From the NCBI RefSeq assembly GCF_015710575.1, contig NZ_CP065373.1, forward strand, positions 62,001-126,000: 64,000 bases of DNA, given 5' to 3'. This DNA comes from Mycolicibacterium mengxianglii. GTDB lineage: Bacteria > Actinomycetota > Actinomycetes > Mycobacteriales > Mycobacteriaceae. Within the stretch, counting starts at the first letter, position 1. The number at the start of each line of letters is the position of its first letter. This document shows positions 52,349-60,354 of this stretch, in pieces. The translations under genes were made by a program, and so were the position numbers. A model generated the notes under the pieces. The model did not search any database and had not been told where the DNA came from. It saw only the letters and a list, made by a program, of their open reading frames with translations.

Positions 52349-53535
52349 GCGGCGATCTCACGCAGTTTCGCGCCGATGTCCGGTCGTGGTGCCGCGAGCA
52401 CATTCCCGTGGACTGGCGTGCGGCGCAAACCGGGGTCAGCGGTCAGGCGTTCGTGGACTTTCAGAAAGCCTGGTTTGGCGAACTCCACACCGCCGGTTAC
52501 GCGGTGCCGCATTGGCCGGCCGAATGGGGCGGCGGGATGTCGGTTCCCGAGCAGATCGTGCTCTACCAGGAGCTGGCGGCCCATGACGCGCCGCGCCTGG
52601 TGCTGGCGTTTGTCGGCATCCACCACGCCGCGTCGACGCTGTTGGTGGCAGGTACCGACGAGCAGCGTCGACGCCACCTGCCGGCCATCCTGAACGGCGA
52701 GATCTGGGTGCAGGGGTTCTCGGAACCCGAAGCCGGTTCCGACTTGGCGAGTTTGCGCACCACCGCACGCCGGGTCGGCGACACCTTCGTGGTGAACGGT
52801 CAAAAGCTCTGGGCCAGTGGCGGAATGCACGCGGACTGGTGCTTACTGTTGGCCCGTACCGACCCCGATGCGCCCAAGCGCCGCGGTATCTCCTACTTCC
52901 TGATGGACATGACCACCCCAGGCATCGAGGTACGGCCCATCCGCAATGCGGTCGGCGACTCCCATTTCTGCGAGATCTTCCTCAACGATGTGGAGATCCC
53001 GGCGACGAACCTGGTGGGGGCGGAGAACGCGGGCTGGCAGGTGGCCCAGGCCACTTTGGGTGCCGAGCGGGGCATGACAATGCTGGAACTGGCTGAGCGG
53101 CTGGGTAATGCGGGCTTCCGGTGGCTGGTGGACCTGTGTCGCCGGCAGGGAGCCGACGGTCGCCCGGTCGACGACGACCGCGTGCTGGATCGCTTGGCGC
53201 AATTCGACATCGAGATCACCGGCCTGCGGGGGATGTGCAGGCAGCTGGTGGAGCACCACGAATCCGGCGGTGGCGGGCCGGCGGATGCGTCGATCATCAA
53301 GCTCTTCTACAGCGAGTTGCTGCAACGGCTCACTGATTTCGGCACTGAGATCGGCGGGTTGGCCGCACACACGCAGTTGGCCAAACCCCTGTCCAGTGGC
53401 TGGGAATCTGGTGCCTGGGTGCTCGATTTCATCGGCTCCTGGGAGTGGACCATTCCCGGTGGGGCCAGCGAGATCCAGCGCACCATCATCGGCGAGCGCG
53501 GGCTGGGCATGCCCCGGGAACCGAGCGCGGTATGA
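52345..53535 (+). CDS. Acyl-CoA dehydrogenase (alpha-type subunit)
   Basis: 396 residues from GTG at 52345 overlapping the previous stop; open frame upstream lies inside the neighbour. Motifs: GYAVPHWPAEWGGGMSVPEQ, WVQGFSEPEAGSDLASLRTTA, VNGQKLWASGGMHADWCLLLAR and the C-terminal WTIPGGASEIQRTIIGERGLGMPR. In the last, Pro-Gly-Gly replaces the Glu-containing YEGT element, as in several FadE proteins acting on steroid side chains or rings. Forms the second pair with the downstream gene. Confidence 0.88.
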   Translation: MSGDLTQFRADVRSWCREHIPVDWRAAQTGVSGQAFVDFQKAWFGELHTAGYAVPHWPAEWGGGMSVPEQIVLYQELAAHDAPRLVLAFVGIHHAASTLLVAGTDEQRRRHLPAILNGEIWVQGFSEPEAGSDLASLRTTARRVGDTFVVNGQKLWASGGMHADWCLLLARTDPDAPKRRGISYFLMDMTTPGIEVRPIRNAVGDSHFCEIFLNDVEIPATNLVGAENAGWQVAQATLGAERGMTMLELAERLGNAGFRWLVDLCRRQGADGRPVDDDRVLDRLAQFDIEITGLRGMCRQLVEHHESGGGGPADASIIKLFYSELLQRLTDFGTEIGGLAAHTQLAKPLSSGWESGAWVLDFIGSWEWTIPGGASEIQRTIIGERGLGMPREPSAV

Positions 53536-54602
53536 GCACTGATTTTGCCGACCTGCACGACGAATTGCGCAGCGTCGCGGTCGAGCTCCTCGAGAAGGAG
53601 ACCGGCGCAACCGTTCCGGTGTCACTGCTGGCGCGGGCGGGCTGGACGGGGCTGGAGGTGCCGGACCACCTCGGTGGCGCCGGCGCGACCTTCTGTGAGA
53701 CCGCGGTGATTTGCGAGGAGATCGGCCGAGCTGCGGCGTCCACCGGTTACTTCGGTGGGTTGCTGGCGGTCGGGGCCTTGACCGCCCTGCCGCCCGGCGC
53801 GGTACGCGACGGATTGCTCAGTGGAATCGCAGAGGGGACGTCCACTGTGTCCGTCGCACTGTCCGCCGATGGAAACGGTGGTACCGCGTTGCCCTTCGGG
53901 ATCACGCCCGCCTCAGCGGGCTGGCGCGCCGCCGGACGGGCACGGTTTGTTGTTGATGCCACCGCGGATCAGGTGCTACTGCTCGCCGAGGACCCTGCCG
54001 GGTTTCCGGTGATCGTCGTGGTACCCGCGGACACCGCCGGTCTGACGGTGCAGCCGCAGCCGGTCGTGGACGAAACGCGAAGTCTGGCTGAGGTGCTCGC
54101 CGATGATGTGACCGTCGGCGCCGCTGCGGTACTCCGGTTCGCCGACGACGGGCACGCGCCGGTGCGGGCGCTGACAGCCCGGGCCGAGACCGCCATCGCG
54201 TGCGACAGCCTCGGGATCGCGGAGGCCATGCTCGCCCGCACCGTCGCCTATGTCGGCGTGCGGGAACAGTTCGGCAGACCCATCGGCTCCTTCCAGGCCG
54301 TCAAGCACGCCTGTGCCGACATGCTCGTCCTGATCTCCGTAGGGCAGCAGCTCGTGCGCAGCGCTGTGGACGGGGTGGCCGAACAACGCGACGACGCCGG
54401 GCTGGCGGCCTCGAAGGCCAAGGCCTACACCACCGAGGCGGCAGTCGAGATCGCCGGTAGAGCAATGCAATTGCACGGTGGGATCGGCTACACCTGGGAA
54501 AGCGGTGTGCACGGTTATCTCAAGCGCGCGACGCTGAACCGGGCCCTGTTCGGCTCGCCCGCAACGCATCGGCGGCGGATCGCGCAGCAGTACCGAGTCT
54601 GA
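53532..54602 (+). CDS. Acyl-CoA dehydrogenase (beta-type subunit), last gene of operon
   Basis: 356 residues from ATG at 53532, ATGA overlap. N-terminal GWTGLEVPDHLGGAGATFCETAVICEEIGRA; no SEP-x-GSD motif in the middle; C-terminal REQFGRPIGSFQAVKHACADML and QLHGGIGYTWESGVHGYLKRA. It parallels the partner-type protein at 3545-4714 in organisation. With it the operon ends; the next 100 bases lead into the 13E12 remnant and mark the border of the accessory island. Confidence 0.87.
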   Translation: MSTDFADLHDELRSVAVELLEKETGATVPVSLLARAGWTGLEVPDHLGGAGATFCETAVICEEIGRAAASTGYFGGLLAVGALTALPPGAVRDGLLSGIAEGTSTVSVALSADGNGGTALPFGITPASAGWRAAGRARFVVDATADQVLLLAEDPAGFPVIVVVPADTAGLTVQPQPVVDETRSLAEVLADDVTVGAAAVLRFADDGHAPVRALTARAETAIACDSLGIAEAMLARTVAYVGVREQFGRPIGSFQAVKHACADMLVLISVGQQLVRSAVDGVAEQRDDAGLAASKAKAYTTEAAVEIAGRAMQLHGGIGYTWESGVHGYLKRATLNRALFGSPATHRRRIAQQYRV

Positions 54603-54710
54603 GGACGGCTTGTCTGGACACGCCCACGTCCCGAAAACCGCAGCGGCACAGATCGAATCGCGGTGGTGCGACGGCGATTTTTGTCGGTGGGTGTCCGTAG
54701 TATCGCTGGT

Positions 54711-54970
54711 ATGTTCGATGAGTTGCCGGATTCCGCGTCACGCGCCGACCTTGATGATGCCGCTGTTGTGTCGGCCATCAAGGGTTGGACGCGGGCGGTG
54801 GCCACGGCGGCGGCGCATCGGTTGGCGTTCATCGCCGAATTGACCTCGCGGCGTTACGACGAGGATTGGGATGTCAGCGAAGAGGCTTGTGATGCCTGGG
54901 ATTCGGCGGCCTCGGAGGTCTGTGCGGCTTCAGGTATCTCCCAGGGCCGGACGTCGAAGGACATGGAAGT
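54711..54970 (+). pseudogene. 13E12-repeat/HNH endonuclease family protein, N-terminal fragment
   Basis: From ATG at 54711 about 87 residues match the DUF222 start of 13E12 proteins: MFDELPDSASRADLDDA, IKGWTRAVATAAAHRLAFIAEL, CDAWDSAASEVCAASGISQGRTSKDME. After that the homology stops abruptly and the frame continues as unrelated sequence to a stop at 55053-55055. A full family member has 400-500 residues. The matching C-terminal end, with the last part of the HNH motif, is 5.4 kb downstream at 60355-60695 on the same strand. The gene has been interrupted and has lost its middle. Confidence 0.75.
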
Positions 54971-54971
54971 C

Positions 54972-55074
54972 GGCGGCCAGGCGGTCGTTCGTTGCGGCGA
55001 GTTGCGCCTCGGTGTCGCGCGATTGCTTGCGCCACTTTGCCCTGCAACGTGGTGAGGCCGTGCGCCTGGCCGCC
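54972..55074. repeat. 12-bp inverted repeats bordering an apparently inverted segment
   Basis: GGCGGCCAGGCG (54972-54983) and CGCCTGGCCGCC (55063-55074) are perfect inverted copies. Read on the minus strand, about 55040 down to 54972 encodes a coiled-coil-like stretch (KWRKQSRD then TEAQLAATNDRLAA) that would join in frame with LQRGEAVRLAAEHLADG on the plus strand starting at 55042. A local inversion of about 70 bases within a phage scaffold gene would explain this. A chance reading cannot be excluded. Confidence 0.4.
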
Positions 55075-55344
55075 GAGCACCTGGCCGACGGCGCCGACAT
55101 CTTCCGCGACGGCCTCGACCTGTCGGCGCTGCTCGACGACGACGGCCACCTCAATCACGCCAAGGTCGTCGAGGCTGCGCAGGCGACCCTCGCAGCGCAT
55201 CCGCACTGGTCGCCGCGCAAACCTGTGGTCAAACGCAACCCCGCCAGCGTCGGCGCCGGGCTCAGGAGCGGCGCAACCGGCACCGACCACCGACCTGGCG
55301 TGTCGTGGGCCGGGCTGTTGAACACAAGGGCGGGCGTCGACTGA
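55042..55344 (+). pseudogene. Phage scaffold-like protein, C-terminal fragment
   Basis: The frame encodes LQRGEAVRLAAEHLADGADIF, then a DLSALLDDDGHLNHAKV segment and TLAAHPHWSPRKP, ending in GVSWAGLLNTRAGVD before TGA at 55342. This arrangement (heptad-rich start, 'D.DG....KV...A...L..HPHW', Gly-rich tail) is what I associate with small scaffold-type proteins encoded directly before capsid genes in actinophages and mycobacterial cryptic prophages. The N-terminal part is missing or inverted and no start codon is evident. The capsid gene follows 178 bases later, consistent with the usual scaffold-capsid order. Confidence 0.5.
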
Positions 55345-55385
55345 GGGCAAGGTGTGGCCGCCCTGAGTCACACCGCCACTACACT

Positions 55386-55435
55386 GATCGGTGCGGCGGC
55401 CTAGCGAGTCAGGTACTCGGGCCACCGCACCGATC
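55386..55435. repeat. 11-bp inverted repeat upstream of capsid gene
   Basis: GATCGGTGCGG (55386-55396) and CCGCACCGATC (55425-55435), perfect arms with a 28-base loop, between the scaffold remnant and the capsid start. It could form a transcript hairpin or mark a recombination or operator site. No coding role. Confidence 0.45.
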
Positions 55436-55522
55436 GCCCCAGGCGGGCATTCTGCGTTCGGCTGTAAGCCGCGCAGACGTAAACCAATCACGTTTCAATC
55501 CGCCTGGAAGGCAACACTTCTC

Positions 55523-56365
55523 ATGACTCTAGTCACCTCCACTAGCGGCGGCACTCACGGACTGCTCCCCGAACAGCTCGGTACGCTGATCGTCCAGCCG
55601 GTCCGCGAAAAGTCCGTCGCCCTGCGCGTCGCCACCGTGGTCACGACGACCTCCAACGAGTACCGCATCCCGGTAGTCCAAGACGACGCCGGGGTCGCGT
55701 GGCTCGCCGAAGGTGCCGAGATCACCGCATCCGACGCCGATTTCGACGAACTTGTCGTGCGCCCGGCCAAAGTTGGCGGGCTGTCAGTCATCTCCCGCGA
55801 GCTGGCCGAGGACTCCGCGCCGTCGGCTCAGGCCGTCGTCGGCGACGGCCTGGCCGAGAAGATCGCCCGAGGTCTCGACTCAGCATTCTTCGGCAACACC
55901 GTCGTCAACGGCCCGTCTGGCCTGCTGTCTGTGACCGGCGTGTCCACCGTGGACACCGGCGGCACGATCGCCAACACCGACCCGTTCGCAGAGGCACTGT
56001 CCAAGGCCGAGACGGTGGGAGCCACGGTCACCGCGTTCGTCGCACATCCGTCCACGGTGCTCACACTGGCCATGGTGAAGAAGCAGACCGGCAGCAATGA
56101 GCCGCTACTGGGCTACGACGCATCTCAGCCCACTCAACGCCAGGTGCTCGGCATTCCGCTCATCCCGTCGCCCGCGGTGGCACTCGGTGATGTGTGGGCA
56201 ATCCCTGCCACCAAGGTCCTCGTCGTGCTGCGCGACGATGTGCGCCTCGACGTCGACCGCAGCAGGTACTTCGAGTTCGACAAGATCGGCATCAAGGCAA
56301 CCCTGCGCGCCGGTATCGCATTCCCGCACCCCGAGGCCCTCGTGCGGCTGTACGACGCCCCGTAG
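55523..56365 (+). CDS. HK97-fold phage major capsid protein (short form)
   Basis: 280 residues from ATG at 55523 with GGAAGG upstream. The order of segments is that of HK97 capsids lacking the delta/scaffold domain: LLPEQLGTLIVQPVREKSVALRV (N-arm), YRIPVVQDDAGVAWLAEGAEIT (E-loop), LVVRPAKVGGLSVISRELAED, a P-domain helix TAFVAHPSTVLTLAMVKK, GSNEPLLGYD and a C-terminal A-domain ending FDKIGIKATLRAGIAFPHPEALVRL. The frame is intact. It is comparable to the lone capsids of the small mycobacterial prophages phiRv1/phiRv2. No terminase, portal, protease or integrase gene is present, so it is a remnant or a satellite-type element. Confidence 0.85.
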   Translation: MTLVTSTSGGTHGLLPEQLGTLIVQPVREKSVALRVATVVTTTSNEYRIPVVQDDAGVAWLAEGAEITASDADFDELVVRPAKVGGLSVISRELAEDSAPSAQAVVGDGLAEKIARGLDSAFFGNTVVNGPSGLLSVTGVSTVDTGGTIANTDPFAEALSKAETVGATVTAFVAHPSTVLTLAMVKKQTGSNEPLLGYDASQPTQRQVLGIPLIPSPAVALGDVWAIPATKVLVVLRDDVRLDVDRSRYFEFDKIGIKATLRAGIAFPHPEALVRLYDAP

Positions 56366-56375
56366 CCCGCAGACC

Positions 56376-56404
56376 GGCGGCGAGGAGTAACGAGCCTCGC
56401 CGCC
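56376..56404. terminator. Hairpin terminator after capsid gene
   Basis: GGCGGCGAGG (56376-56385) and CCTCGCCGCC (56395-56404), a perfect 10-bp stem with a 9-base loop, 11 bases past the capsid stop. No T-run follows. It probably ends the rightward phage transcript before the two leftward genes that follow. Confidence 0.6.
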
Positions 56405-56585
56405 CAGGGCGCCTCGCGGCGCGGTGGCGTTGTCGGTCGACGTCAGCACGCAGCCGCGGGGCGCTCAACACCCCGGGCGGGTACTCCCCGTAACCCCTTT
56501 TTGTGCACCTCGCGGCATAGGCATACGTCTCTACCCATAGTTTTTTCCAATACACGCTGCACATCCGGCCGTAGCGGAGACACGT

Positions 56586-58316
56586 CTACTCCCGTTCACC
56601 ATCTTCCGATAACGGGTCGTGAAAGACATTTGGCCCCAAATCGCTATCTCGGTGACCGAGGCTCCGTTCCAGCATGTCGACTAACGATGATTCGTGGTCC
56701 TTTGAAGGTTTCAGCGTCACTTGATCTCTGAACAGATCTGCCAACCAGGGTCGCGACGCGTCCACGCGCGCGCCGAGTTCGTGGGCGAGGAGATACGCAG
56801 CTTCGTTTAAAGCATCACCGCGCGCTGTGAATTGTGGGTCGTCTCCTGGATCTGCCTGTAAACGCTCCAAAAGTGTTCTAGCTCCAGGCAGGCGCAGAGT
56901 CTCGCGGATATGAGCGAACTGACCCAGCGCACGGTTGTAGGACGCTAACCGCCTGTAGCCAGCCAGCTCCAGCCACCTAGTCGGGGCTGCGGCAACGGCA
57001 AGGTTTTCTAACGTTTCCGCACGATTGCCTTTCAAGCGGTGCGCGCGCGCTCTTGATGTTTGTTCCAGCAAGACGCGGAGGCAACCCAACGACAAATCCG
57101 TATCCTCCAACCAGACGTACCAGGCTGAATCGAGAGCGTCGGCAGCGCTGCTCAGTGCCTGACGTTCATAGTCTGACGCAGCCTCGCCGGCAACCAGGCG
57201 AGCGAGTTCCGCTATTCCTATGTAGCGAAAAAGACGGGCATTCAAGGTGCCTGGCTCGAAGTCGTCGCCGAAATACTCAATTTCGTGCTCAAAACTCGCC
57301 CGCGCTGTATCGATTGCCCTACCCCGCCGTTCTAGGAACGCTAATCTTGCTTGTTCCAGCGACAGCGTGTCCCGCCACATCGGGCCCGAGCCTCGATCTC
57401 CGACCAACTGTCGATATCGCTCGCCGATGCGTGAGAGCTCAGACGCGATCTCTGAGAACGTAAATTGAAAATCCATTTGATAAAGCGAGTTGACGATTAA
57501 AGAATCCTCGGTCCAAGAGGAATGGTCTCGAGGTTCTGCTGACGACTTAAACAGCGTGGTAGTCAAGTTGCCGAGTCCGTTAGCTTCGGCATGGAATCCT
57601 ATGGAACCCAGAACTTGCAACAGCGTGACTTCGGCCACATTAACCAAAAACTGCGGAACCGAGATACCATCAGCCAACAACGCATTTTCGAGCGCGGCCC
57701 GCCCATGAAGATGCTCCGACATCAGTTTCCAGTATGTCCCCATGTCGTGCTCGTCTGATATATCGGGATAAACTTGCCACGTGCGAGTTATGAATTCCGC
57801 GTCTGTCTCTCCTTCGCGCTGCTCAACGCCATGGTGATGAGCGACATTAAGTGTCCACCGTTCGAGAAACATTCGCGCAGATAACGTCGCAGCCGTAAGT
57901 CGACCGCCGCGTATTAAGCACATTACAAATACGAAGTGGTCAAGGCCCCAGCGCATCGAAGAAAGCCAATCTACCGACACCACTACATCTTTGCAATGCG
58001 GCCAGCCGGCACCGGTGTGACTTAAGAGGTAATCCGCCATAGGGAGTCTTGCTAGGCAATACCACGCATTCATCGGTAAGCACGATTGGTCGAGTCCGAT
58101 TCTGCGGACGCGACGAGAGTGCATCGACATGAGCAGTGGTCCGAACATGGCAGGGTTCTGCCGCGATGCCCTCGCGACAGCTTCCATGCTTGCCTCGATA
58201 CGGTCAGCCTGGACGGAGCGCCGGCGGTCACGATCAGCTCGACGCTGGGCACGCTCAATCGGCCCTGATGCGGAGCGGGAGCGGTTCGATTCACGGGGTC
58301 TTGGGCGGCCAGGCAC
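56586..58316 (-). CDS. Large helical protein of unknown function (DUF5677-like in places), island gene
   Basis: 576 residues from GTG at 58316; internal Met codons are possible alternatives because the first 40 residues are Arg/Ser-rich and disordered. The body is almost all helix. Segments such as SARMFLERWTLNVAHHHG and YWKLMSEHLHGRAALENALLAD recall DUF5677-type proteins, which are found in defence islands, but the match is only suggestive. The second half (LARLVAGEAASDYERQAL, LGCLRVLLEQTSRARAHRL, GYRRLASYNRALGQFAHIRETL) looks like helical-hairpin repeats. G+C and codon use are visibly lower than in the host genes, pointing to transfer. It follows the DUF262 gene by about 156 bases on the same strand and may form a two-gene unit with it. 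Confidence 0.6.
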   Translation of the reverse strand: MPGRPRPRESNRSRSASGPIERAQRRADRDRRRSVQADRIEASMEAVARASRQNPAMFGPLLMSMHSRRVRRIGLDQSCLPMNAWYCLARLPMADYLLSHTGAGWPHCKDVVVSVDWLSSMRWGLDHFVFVMCLIRGGRLTAATLSARMFLERWTLNVAHHHGVEQREGETDAEFITRTWQVYPDISDEHDMGTYWKLMSEHLHGRAALENALLADGISVPQFLVNVAEVTLLQVLGSIGFHAEANGLGNLTTTLFKSSAEPRDHSSWTEDSLIVNSLYQMDFQFTFSEIASELSRIGERYRQLVGDRGSGPMWRDTLSLEQARLAFLERRGRAIDTARASFEHEIEYFGDDFEPGTLNARLFRYIGIAELARLVAGEAASDYERQALSSAADALDSAWYVWLEDTDLSLGCLRVLLEQTSRARAHRLKGNRAETLENLAVAAAPTRWLELAGYRRLASYNRALGQFAHIRETLRLPGARTLLERLQADPGDDPQFTARGDALNEAAYLLAHELGARVDASRPWLADLFRDQVTLKPSKDHESSLVDMLERSLGHRDSDLGPNVFHDPLSEDGERE

Positions 58317-58472
58317 GCATACGTTTTAGCAGGACCGCGTTAACACTGTCAGCTCATTTTCCCAGATCCAACGGGCCGGGTGCCTCCAAATATGTGCAAC
58401 CGACGCCCATTCGAGGACGATGTCATCGCGCTGCGATCGGCATATTTATGCGCCACGCCCGATACGCGGTGG

Positions 58473-60296
58473 CTACATGAATCGCCGCGCGACGGAGGCC
58501 ACGTCCTGCGCGCTCACGATTTCCTTCGTTTCATCTCCCTCCCGAACGTACAGTCGGCCGTCAAAATAAGAGAGGTCTTGTTGGGGTGGAACCGTGATGA
58601 GGATTAGACCCAGCCCGAAATACTCGTGGTAGTCCATAGCCGATAGAACGGAACCCTTAAGGGGCTCACTTAGTAGTGAATTTTTGATGCTGGTTTTCCA
58701 GCGAGCGAAATAGTCCTCGGCCGACTGGCCCAAGTAATTGGCTTCGCGCTTTACGCCCACCACAAATCTATTCGACACCGTGCGAGCACTCAATGAGTCG
58801 AGTCCCTCGATTCGTTTGGCGTCAGCTTCTTTGTCAGCCACACCAATGAGAACTTTCCCTTCTCGATCCTTGCCATTGTTGGCGATGGCGCAGATCGTCT
58901 TAATTATTTTCTCGATGACTTGCGTATCGAGGGTCCGCGTTGAATCTAGGCGGAGTAATCCTTGTTTCAACTCGTAATGTGGCAACTCGACCTCGGATCG
59001 CCGAATGATCGAGTCGATGTCGAGGGTCGAATGACCTCCGACATACTTGAGTGGTGTTCCAGGCACAAGTGATGAAGAAATAAGGCCCTTAACAATGTCG
59101 ATATTCTTCCTGCGGTCCTCAGCTTTACGTCCGGTGCTAATACGTCCGGCGAGATCGGTGATTGCGTTTTTCAAAGACTCATAGTTGGAGACCCGCGTAG
59201 CATCTCCGATTAATGCTTCGTGCAACGCAATTAGGAGAACTGCAAAAACATTCGGAAACGGATTGTTCGTGGCGTTCTTGAACAATAAAGCCCGCAGTCG
59301 TTGCGGAGTACCCGCTTCGACAATGTTCCTGACTTCGTCGATACAGAATTTGAATTCTTCTGCGAAGCGGTCGGCGCCGTAGACCTGTAGCGCAGTGTTT
59401 AGTTGTACCGAGTCGACACCAGGCGTGTCGTAAACATTGTCAAGCGCTTCCTTTGAACGCTCAAGTACTTGCCCGCCGACGATACTGGCCGCGATGTCGG
59501 CAATGCATTGTTCATCCATCGAGTCGCGAAGATTCGTTGAACGCAGAATCCCTTGCTGAACCCAGAAGACTTCCTCCGCTGGTATTGAATAGCCGTGTTT
59601 CGACATCGGAAGATCGATACTAATCTCCGGCATACTGGAAAGAGGCAATATATCGGCGCTTACGTCACCGCGAATTTCGCATGCTAAGTCGCGAACCAGC
59701 GTTGAGAAAGGCGTCTCGACACCCGCTTGCCGACGCTCTTGATCGCTAAGGCGGTGGCCATATGTATTGATGCGCGCAAACACATCGTCGATTTCGGAGT
59801 CGGAGGCGCCTCTCATGACAGACGTCGCCAAGGCGTAGTCCAGTAGCGACCCGGTAGCGGTCGGAGTCAGTACCTCAACGCCTTTCAGAATGGCAAAGAG
59901 TTTTTGGTCAGATCGCGTCTTCGCAGTTGGAAATTGTGCGACGTCGAAGTACGTTTCTTCCAGGGTGGAAAAGGACTGCTCGATGAAAGATATTATTGTG
60001 TGGAGTCGTTGAAGCCCATCGATTACTTCATATTGACCTGTGTCTCTTTCAGCGAGAAGGATGGCAGGAACTGGATATTTCCTCAGAATTGACTCAATGA
60101 GCTTTTGCTTCTCAACTTGAGTCCAAACTAATTTCCGCTGATACCTTCGGTTGACCCATAGTCGACCCTCGTTGTACCAAGAATATATCGTTTGGATTGA
60201 CTTCGGATTCGAGTCAACGTCTGCCAAGGTCACCACTCTTTTCGGGAATTCAACGACTGCCGGGGCAAGCATAACCATTGCCTGCCAGGGCGTCAT
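58473..60296 (-). CDS. DUF262-Schlafen/AlbA_2 fusion protein, candidate anti-phage effector
   Basis: 607 residues from ATG at 60296 (a TTG precedes it; Met codons 6 and 8 codons later are also possible). The N-terminal DUF262 (GmrS/ParB-like) domain shows RRYQRKLVW (50-58), LIESILRKYPVPAILL, VIDGLQRLHTIISF (91-104; DGQQR in most relatives) and FARINTYGHRLSDQERRQA (173-191). In GmrSD, BrxU and SspE a DUF1524 HNH nuclease follows; here none is visible. Instead residues 430-600 resemble the Schlafen-like AlbA_2 domain: VELPHYELKQGLL, IAN then GKVLIGVADKEADAKRIEG, FGLGLILITVPPQ and YVREGDETKEIVS. G+C is clearly lower than in the host genes. The first gene of a possible leftward pair. Confidence 0.78.
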   Translation of the reverse strand: MTPWQAMVMLAPAVVEFPKRVVTLADVDSNPKSIQTIYSWYNEGRLWVNRRYQRKLVWTQVEKQKLIESILRKYPVPAILLAERDTGQYEVIDGLQRLHTIISFIEQSFSTLEETYFDVAQFPTAKTRSDQKLFAILKGVEVLTPTATGSLLDYALATSVMRGASDSEIDDVFARINTYGHRLSDQERRQAGVETPFSTLVRDLACEIRGDVSADILPLSSMPEISIDLPMSKHGYSIPAEEVFWVQQGILRSTNLRDSMDEQCIADIAASIVGGQVLERSKEALDNVYDTPGVDSVQLNTALQVYGADRFAEEFKFCIDEVRNIVEAGTPQRLRALLFKNATNNPFPNVFAVLLIALHEALIGDATRVSNYESLKNAITDLAGRISTGRKAEDRRKNIDIVKGLISSSLVPGTPLKYVGGHSTLDIDSIIRRSEVELPHYELKQGLLRLDSTRTLDTQVIEKIIKTICAIANNGKDREGKVLIGVADKEADAKRIEGLDSLSARTVSNRFVVGVKREANYLGQSAEDYFARWKTSIKNSLLSEPLKGSVLSAMDYHEYFGLGLILITVPPQQDLSYFDGRLYVREGDETKEIVSAQDVASVARRFM

Positions 60297-60354
60297 CAAA
60301 AAAACGGCGGAACCCGTCTAGCCGAGGTGCATGTCCGGAGCGCCACCGATGACG

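Noticed and set aside
55386..55435. Inverted repeat before the capsid gene as a phage attachment site
   Set aside because: No second copy was noticed at the right border near 60.35 kb, and serine-integrase sites are not defined by such a dyad alone.
54874..55491. 205-codon minus-strand frame across the scaffold remnant
   Set aside because: It is Arg/Pro/Gly-rich and spans unrelated pieces. Only a different minus-strand frame has the coiled-coil stretch treated in the findings.
56586..58316. Weak RX4-6H match (Arg153 to His160, RWTLNVAH) suggesting a HEPN ribonuclease
   Set aside because: The motif is too short and common in a long helical protein, and no other HEPN feature was recognisable; left as unknown.
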